From assembly GCA_036720245.1 (NCBI GenBank), contig DAIMNI010000076.1, positions 1-9,261 of the forward strand: DNA of 9,261 bases, in the 5' to 3' direction. This DNA comes from JAAZMA01 sp036720245 (GTDB taxonomy: Bacteria > Bacillota > Clostridia > Tissierellales > Tepidimicrobiaceae). The position numbers were made by a program, and so were the translations under genes. The notes beneath the pieces are model-generated. The model was not told the origin of the DNA and did no database searches. It worked only from the letters and a program-made list of their open reading frames with translations. Numbering within the stretch: the first letter of the stretch is position 1; each line of letters begins with the position of its first letter. Positions 6,396-9,261 of the stretch are shown one piece after another.

Positions 6396-7292
6396 TTGTC
6401 TATATATATTGAATACCTATTAATAGAAAATGTCATTATTAATTTTATTATATTATATGTAGTTGCTAGAATTACAAGAACTAAAATTAATAAATTAAGA
6501 TTATTTGTATCGGCAATAATAGGCTCCATATATACTATAATTGTATTTTACCCATCAATGGAATTTATGGGGAAATTTTTAATAAAGGTTTCAATTTCAA
6601 TTTTAATGGTAATTTTAGCTTATAATCCTGAAACATTACAACAATTTATAAAGCAAATTTCTGCCTTTTATCTAGTATCTTTTGCATTTGCAGGTGCGAT
6701 TATTGGTATTTTTTATATAGTAAATAATAATTCTTATTCATTGAGATTTTCCTTTAAAAATTCTAGAGAATTATCTAGATATTTAACGGTAGGAATTATA
6801 GTAGCTACTATTTTATTATTTTCAATTTTAAAATATTATCAAAAAAGATTAAGCCGAGAAAACTATTTAACACCCATATCAATAGGACTTAAAGATAAGG
6901 AAGTAAATTTGGTAGCATTAATAGACACAGGTAATTCCCTAAAGGAGCCTATTACGCAAAAACCTGTAATTATAGCAGAATATTTAGCATTGGAGGAAAT
7001 ATTACCTGATAGCATAAAAAATATGTATCTAGACAATAAGGAATTAGATTTAAACATTATTGCTAAGGTCATGGAAGAGATTGGAGATGATATAAACTTA
7101 AGATTAATACCCTTTAAATCCATAGGAAATAATAGTGGAATTTTAATAGGATTTAAGCCAGATATAATAAAGATTTATTTAGAAGATGAGGTTAAAAAAG
7201 TAGCTGATGAAACTATAGTTGCTATTTATAATGATAAACTAAGCTTAGATGAAGGGTATAGTGGGTTATTACATCCAGAAATATTAGATTAA
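6396..7292 (+). CDS. spoIIGA: SpoIIGA, pro-SigE processing aspartic protease
   Basis: SpoIIGA is the membrane protease that cleaves pro-SigE in the mother cell after asymmetric division, triggered by the forespore signal SpoIIR. Translation starts at TTG 6396, after GGGGGAGG (6383-6390); the N-terminus SIYIEYLLIENVIINFIIL fits the family. The N-terminal half has about five membrane segments (roughly 4-24, 35-52, 60-76, 88-110, 130-147). The cytosolic protease domain carries the catalytic Asp177 in LIDTGNSLKEPITQKPVII, then RLIPFKSIGNNSGILIGFKPDII (236-258) and the end motif YSGLLHPEIL. The length of 298 residues is normal. It is followed 18 bases later by its substrate gene sigE, as in other spore formers. 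Confidence 0.96.
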   Translation: MSIYIEYLLIENVIINFIILYVVARITRTKINKLRLFVSAIIGSIYTIIVFYPSMEFMGKFLIKVSISILMVILAYNPETLQQFIKQISAFYLVSFAFAGAIIGIFYIVNNNSYSLRFSFKNSRELSRYLTVGIIVATILLFSILKYYQKRLSRENYLTPISIGLKDKEVNLVALIDTGNSLKEPITQKPVIIAEYLALEEILPDSIKNMYLDNKELDLNIIAKVMEEIGDDINLRLIPFKSIGNNSGILIGFKPDIIKIYLEDEVKKVADETIVAIYNDKLSLDEGYSGLLHPEILD

Positions 7293-7310
7293 AAAATCAG
7301 GGGGGATAAT

Positions 7311-8024
7311 ATGGAAAATGTAAGCATAAAAATGGACTTATTTATTTACAAATTATTAAAAAAATTTGGTTTTAAAAATACTATTTACTATATAGGTTCT
7401 GGAGAAGTATTGCCACCACCACTAAAACCAGATGAAGAACTTTATTATTTAGGACGATTAAAATACGATGATACTATAAGAAGCATCCTTATAGAAAGAA
7501 ATTTACGATTGGTAGTATATATAGCAAGAAAGTTTGAAAACACTGGAATATGTATAGAGGATTTAATCTCCATAGGAACTATTGGATTAATCAAGGCAGT
7601 AAACACTTTTAATCCAGATAAAAATATTAAATTGGCAACCTATGCTTCTAAATGTATTGAAAATGAAATTTTAATGTATTTAAGGCGTAATAGTAAAATA
7701 AAATCGGAAGTATCCTTTGATGAACCTTTAAATGTAGATTGGGATGGAAATGAATTATTATTATCAGATATTTTAGGCACTGATGGAGATATTATTTTTA
7801 AATTTTTAGAAGAAGAGGTAGATAAGGAATTGCTAAATCAGGCAATAGATAAATTATCGGGCAGGGAAAAGACTATAGTTGAACTTAGATTTGGACTTAA
7901 AACAGGAAAGGAAAAAACCCAAAAGGAAGTGGCAGATTTACTAGGTATTTCCCAATCATATATTTCGAGGCTAGAAAAAAGAATAATAAAAAGATTAAAA
8001 AAGGAAATGGAAAGACTAATGTAA
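7311..8024 (+). CDS. sigE: SigE, mother-cell sporulation sigma factor (pro-form)
   Basis: SigE directs the early mother-cell programme. The ATG at 7311 follows AGGGGGG (7299-7305). The 237-residue product opens with an amphipathic, basic pro-sequence (about residues 1-26) ending at IYYIGSGEVLPPP; by alignment with Bacillus SigE, SpoIIGA should cut within the YY at 26-27. Region 2 spans about 56-126 (IERNLRLVVYIARKFENTGI, then DLISIGTIGLIKAVNTFNP, then ATYASKCIENEILMYLRR), and SEVSFDEPLNVDWDGNELLLSD (132-153) is a SigE hallmark. Region 4 spans about 176-232, with its helix-turn-helix at 203-222 (TQKEVADLLGISQSYISRLE). Region 3 is reduced, as is typical for SigE. Transcription is likely shared with spoIIGA. 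Confidence 0.97.
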   Translation: MENVSIKMDLFIYKLLKKFGFKNTIYYIGSGEVLPPPLKPDEELYYLGRLKYDDTIRSILIERNLRLVVYIARKFENTGICIEDLISIGTIGLIKAVNTFNPDKNIKLATYASKCIENEILMYLRRNSKIKSEVSFDEPLNVDWDGNELLLSDILGTDGDIIFKFLEEEVDKELLNQAIDKLSGREKTIVELRFGLKTGKEKTQKEVADLLGISQSYISRLEKRIIKRLKKEMERLM

Positions 8025-8059
8025 ATAGAAAAAATTGGGTATTTTTAGCAAATATTTTT

Positions 8060-8088
8060 TGAATAAAAATAAGGAATGGGGCAATAAT
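8060..8088 (+). promoter_or_regulatory. Candidate SigF/SigG-type promoter of sigG
   Basis: TGAATA (8060-8065) resembles the -35 of SigF and SigG promoters, and GGGGCAATAAT (8078-8088) is a plausible -10 region at about the right distance. In Bacillus, sigG is transcribed in the forespore by SigF and then by SigG itself, as well as by unproductive read-through from spoIIG, so a separate promoter is expected here. The 106-base gap between sigE and sigG also has no convincing terminator. Confidence 0.4.
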
Positions 8089-8120
8089 TTTAATTGAAAG
8101 GGGCAATACATCTTGAAAGG
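8078..8120 (+). repeat. Interleaved direct repeats upstream of sigG
   Basis: GGGGCAATA occurs at 8078-8086 and 8100-8108 (22 bp apart, about two helical turns). TTGAAAGG occurs at 8094-8101 and 8113-8120 (19 bp apart). The second TTGAAAGG supplies the sigG ribosome binding site. This could be a small local duplication or a paired protein-binding site. Confidence 0.5.
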
Positions 8121-8130
8121 AATGAAGTAG

Positions 8131-8904
8131 TTGCATTTAAACAAAGTAGAAATATGTGGTGTTAATACGGCTAAATTGCCTGTATTAACTAATGAAGAAA
8201 TGCAGAAATTATTTATAAAAATTAAAGCTGGGGATATGGAAGCAAGGGATGAGTTTATACAGGGCAATTTACGTTTAGTACTAAGTATAATTCAGAGATT
8301 TAATAGAAGGGGAGAAAATGCAGACGATTTATTTCAAGTAGGATGTATAGGTTTAATAAAGGCAATTGATAATTTTGACTTAAGTCAAAATGTACGATTT
8401 TCCACCTATGCTGTCCCTATGATAATTGGGGAAATTCGAAGATATTTAAGGGATAATAATCCCATAAGGGTTAGTAGGTCCCTAAGGGATATAGCCTATA
8501 AGGCATTACAAGCTAGGGAACAATTGATAAACAAAAATTTAAAGGAACCTACTATTATTGAAATAGCAGAAGAACTAAATTTACCTAAGGAAGAGGTGGT
8601 TTTTGCATTAGACGCAATACAAGAACCTGTATCTTTGTTTGAGCCCATATATCACGATAGTGGTGATGCTATTTATATAATGGATCAAGTTAAAGATGAA
8701 AAATCTGAAGATGAAATTTGGTTAAAGGAAATTGCATTAAGGGAGGCCATAGAAAAATTAAATAAAAGAGAAAAGTTAATTTTAAATTTGCGCTTTTATG
8801 AGGGAAAAACCCAGATGGAAGTAGCTGATGAAATTGGCATATCCCAAGCACAGGTATCTAGATTAGAAAAAAATGCATTAAAACAATTAGAAAGATTAAT
8901 TTAA
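8131..8904 (+). CDS. sigG: SigG, late forespore sigma factor
   Basis: SigG drives late forespore genes after engulfment. The start is TTG 8131, with AAAGGAA (8116-8122) upstream; the N-terminus HLNKVEICGVNTAKLPVL matches the Bacillus SigG opening almost residue for residue. A nearby ATG (8122) is in another frame and meets a stop at once. The 257-residue product has region 2 at about 40-109 (GNLRLVLSIIQRFNRRGE, DDLFQVGCIGLIKAIDNFDLS, FSTYAVPMIIGEIRRYLRDNN), region 3 at about 118-185 (SRSLRDIAYKAL to SLFEPIYHDSGD), and region 4 at about 205-254 (KTQMEVADEIGISQAQVSRLEK). At the position of Bacillus SigG Asn45, which I recall as the CsfB-sensitivity residue, this protein has Gln44. Confidence 0.97.
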   Translation: MHLNKVEICGVNTAKLPVLTNEEMQKLFIKIKAGDMEARDEFIQGNLRLVLSIIQRFNRRGENADDLFQVGCIGLIKAIDNFDLSQNVRFSTYAVPMIIGEIRRYLRDNNPIRVSRSLRDIAYKALQAREQLINKNLKEPTIIEIAEELNLPKEEVVFALDAIQEPVSLFEPIYHDSGDAIYIMDQVKDEKSEDEIWLKEIALREAIEKLNKREKLILNLRFYEGKTQMEVADEIGISQAQVSRLEKNALKQLERLI

Positions 8905-8912
8905 TTTAAACC

Positions 8913-8978
8913 ATTACTTTACCTAAATAAAAGTAATATTTATCCTTATGACTTAAATATATATAGTAAAAAGGATAA
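8913..8978 (+). promoter_or_regulatory. Two inverted repeats between sigG and ylmC
   Basis: The first is ATTACTTT/AAAGTAAT (8913-8920, 8930-8937) with a 9-base loop; it lacks a following T run and is AT-rich, so at best it is a weak terminator. The second is TTATCCTT/AAGGATAA (8940-8947, 8971-8978) with 23 bases between the arms, ending two bases before the ylmC ribosome binding region. The spacer of the second contains an AT-only TATATATAG that could act as a -10, but no clear -35 is seen. Confidence 0.4.
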
Positions 8979-8993
8979 GAAAGGGGTAGGGTA

Positions 8994-9236
8994 ATGGTTA
9001 AATTATCTGAAATGAAGGAAAAGGAAGTAATAAACATTAGAAATGGGGCAAAGATTGGATATATTTACGATTTTGAAATAGATTTAGAAAATGGAAGAGT
9101 ATCGGCTGTGGTGCTTCCAGGTCCAGGAAAAGTCTTGGGTATCTTTGGGAAAAGTAATGATTATTTAATCGATTGGAAAGATATAGTTAGAATAGGTGCT
9201 GATGCTATTTTGGTAAATATCGATATATTTGATTAA
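8994..9236 (+). CDS. ylmC: YlmC/YmxH-family PRC-barrel protein, sporulation-associated
   Basis: The 80-residue product is a single PRC-barrel domain: KLSEMKEKEVINIRNGAKIGYIYDFEIDLENGRV with a following LPGPGKVLGIFGK and a DYLIDWKDIVRIGADAILVNI end. This pattern marks the YlmC/YmxH family found in spore formers; its biochemical role is unknown. The ATG at 8994 follows AAAGGGG (8980-8986). In Bacillus subtilis ylmC also lies shortly after sigG (ylmA is between) and leads into the ylmDE-sepF cluster, so its presence here continues the conserved order. It has no signal peptide or membrane segment. Which of the two paralogues, ylmC or ymxH, it corresponds to rests on position, not sequence. Confidence 0.85.
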   Translation: MVKLSEMKEKEVINIRNGAKIGYIYDFEIDLENGRVSAVVLPGPGKVLGIFGKSNDYLIDWKDIVRIGADAILVNIDIFD

Positions 9237-9261
9237 ATTATTAGACAATTTAAAAATAATG

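Noticed and set aside
8030..8065. AT-rich A and T runs after sigE as a terminator
   Set aside because: Only weak A-T pairings can be drawn and there is no GC stem, so it does not meet the standard of the ftsZ terminator.
8913..8941. ATTACTTT/AAAGTAAT hairpin after sigG as a firm terminator
   Set aside because: The stem is nearly all A-T and no T run follows; kept only as an inverted repeat.
1..9261. tRNA, rRNA, CRISPR arrays, whole insertion sequences or phage genes
   Set aside because: Genes are densely packed and all identified; no repeat array, RNA gene or transposase coding sequence is visible. The only possible mobile trace is the block at 4318-4373.

Overview
The window is an AT-rich stretch (most wobble positions are A or T) from an endospore-forming low-GC Firmicute. 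Gene content fits the Clostridia/Tissierellia better than Bacillus, but the genus cannot be fixed from this sequence. All genes lie on the + strand. The order follows the classic division and cell wall (dcw) cluster running into the spoIIG sporulation locus: murG (5' end cut by the window edge), murA, ftsQ/divIB, two DUF881 genes (ylxW/ylxX-like), sbp, ftsZ, terminator, spoIIGA, sigE, sigG, ylmC/ymxH.

Region 1-6222 is the wall and division block. MurG makes lipid II, MurA commits UDP-GlcNAc to peptidoglycan synthesis, FtsQ/DivIB belongs to the divisome core, and FtsZ builds the Z ring. Two paralogous single-pass DUF881 proteins and the small membrane protein Sbp sit between ftsQ and ftsZ, as in Bacillus. 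Two differences from the Bacillus subtilis order stand out: murA sits where murB is found, and no ftsA lies between sbp and ftsZ. A strong intrinsic terminator at 6251-6286 closes this block.

Region 6287-9236 is the sporulation block. SpoIIGA is the membrane aspartic protease that activates pro-SigE in the mother cell. SigE follows directly with its pro-sequence intact, then SigG, the late forespore sigma factor, then a small PRC-barrel protein of the YlmC/YmxH family. Candidate promoters precede spoIIGA (long 21-bp spacer, like the Spo0A-activated spoIIG promoter) and sigG (SigF/SigG-like).

The one real anomaly is in the second DUF881 gene. It is broken by ten Ns (4318-4327) followed by 46 bases of about 59 % GC (4328-4373) that match nothing around them. 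The same six bases, ATGGAA, stand on both sides of this block. Joining the flanks at that repeat restores one 242-residue DUF881 protein that aligns through the junction with its 241-residue neighbour. The block is therefore either an assembly artefact or a trace of an inserted element. Apart from this the region is conserved and ordinary; I found no sign of a novel multi-gene system.
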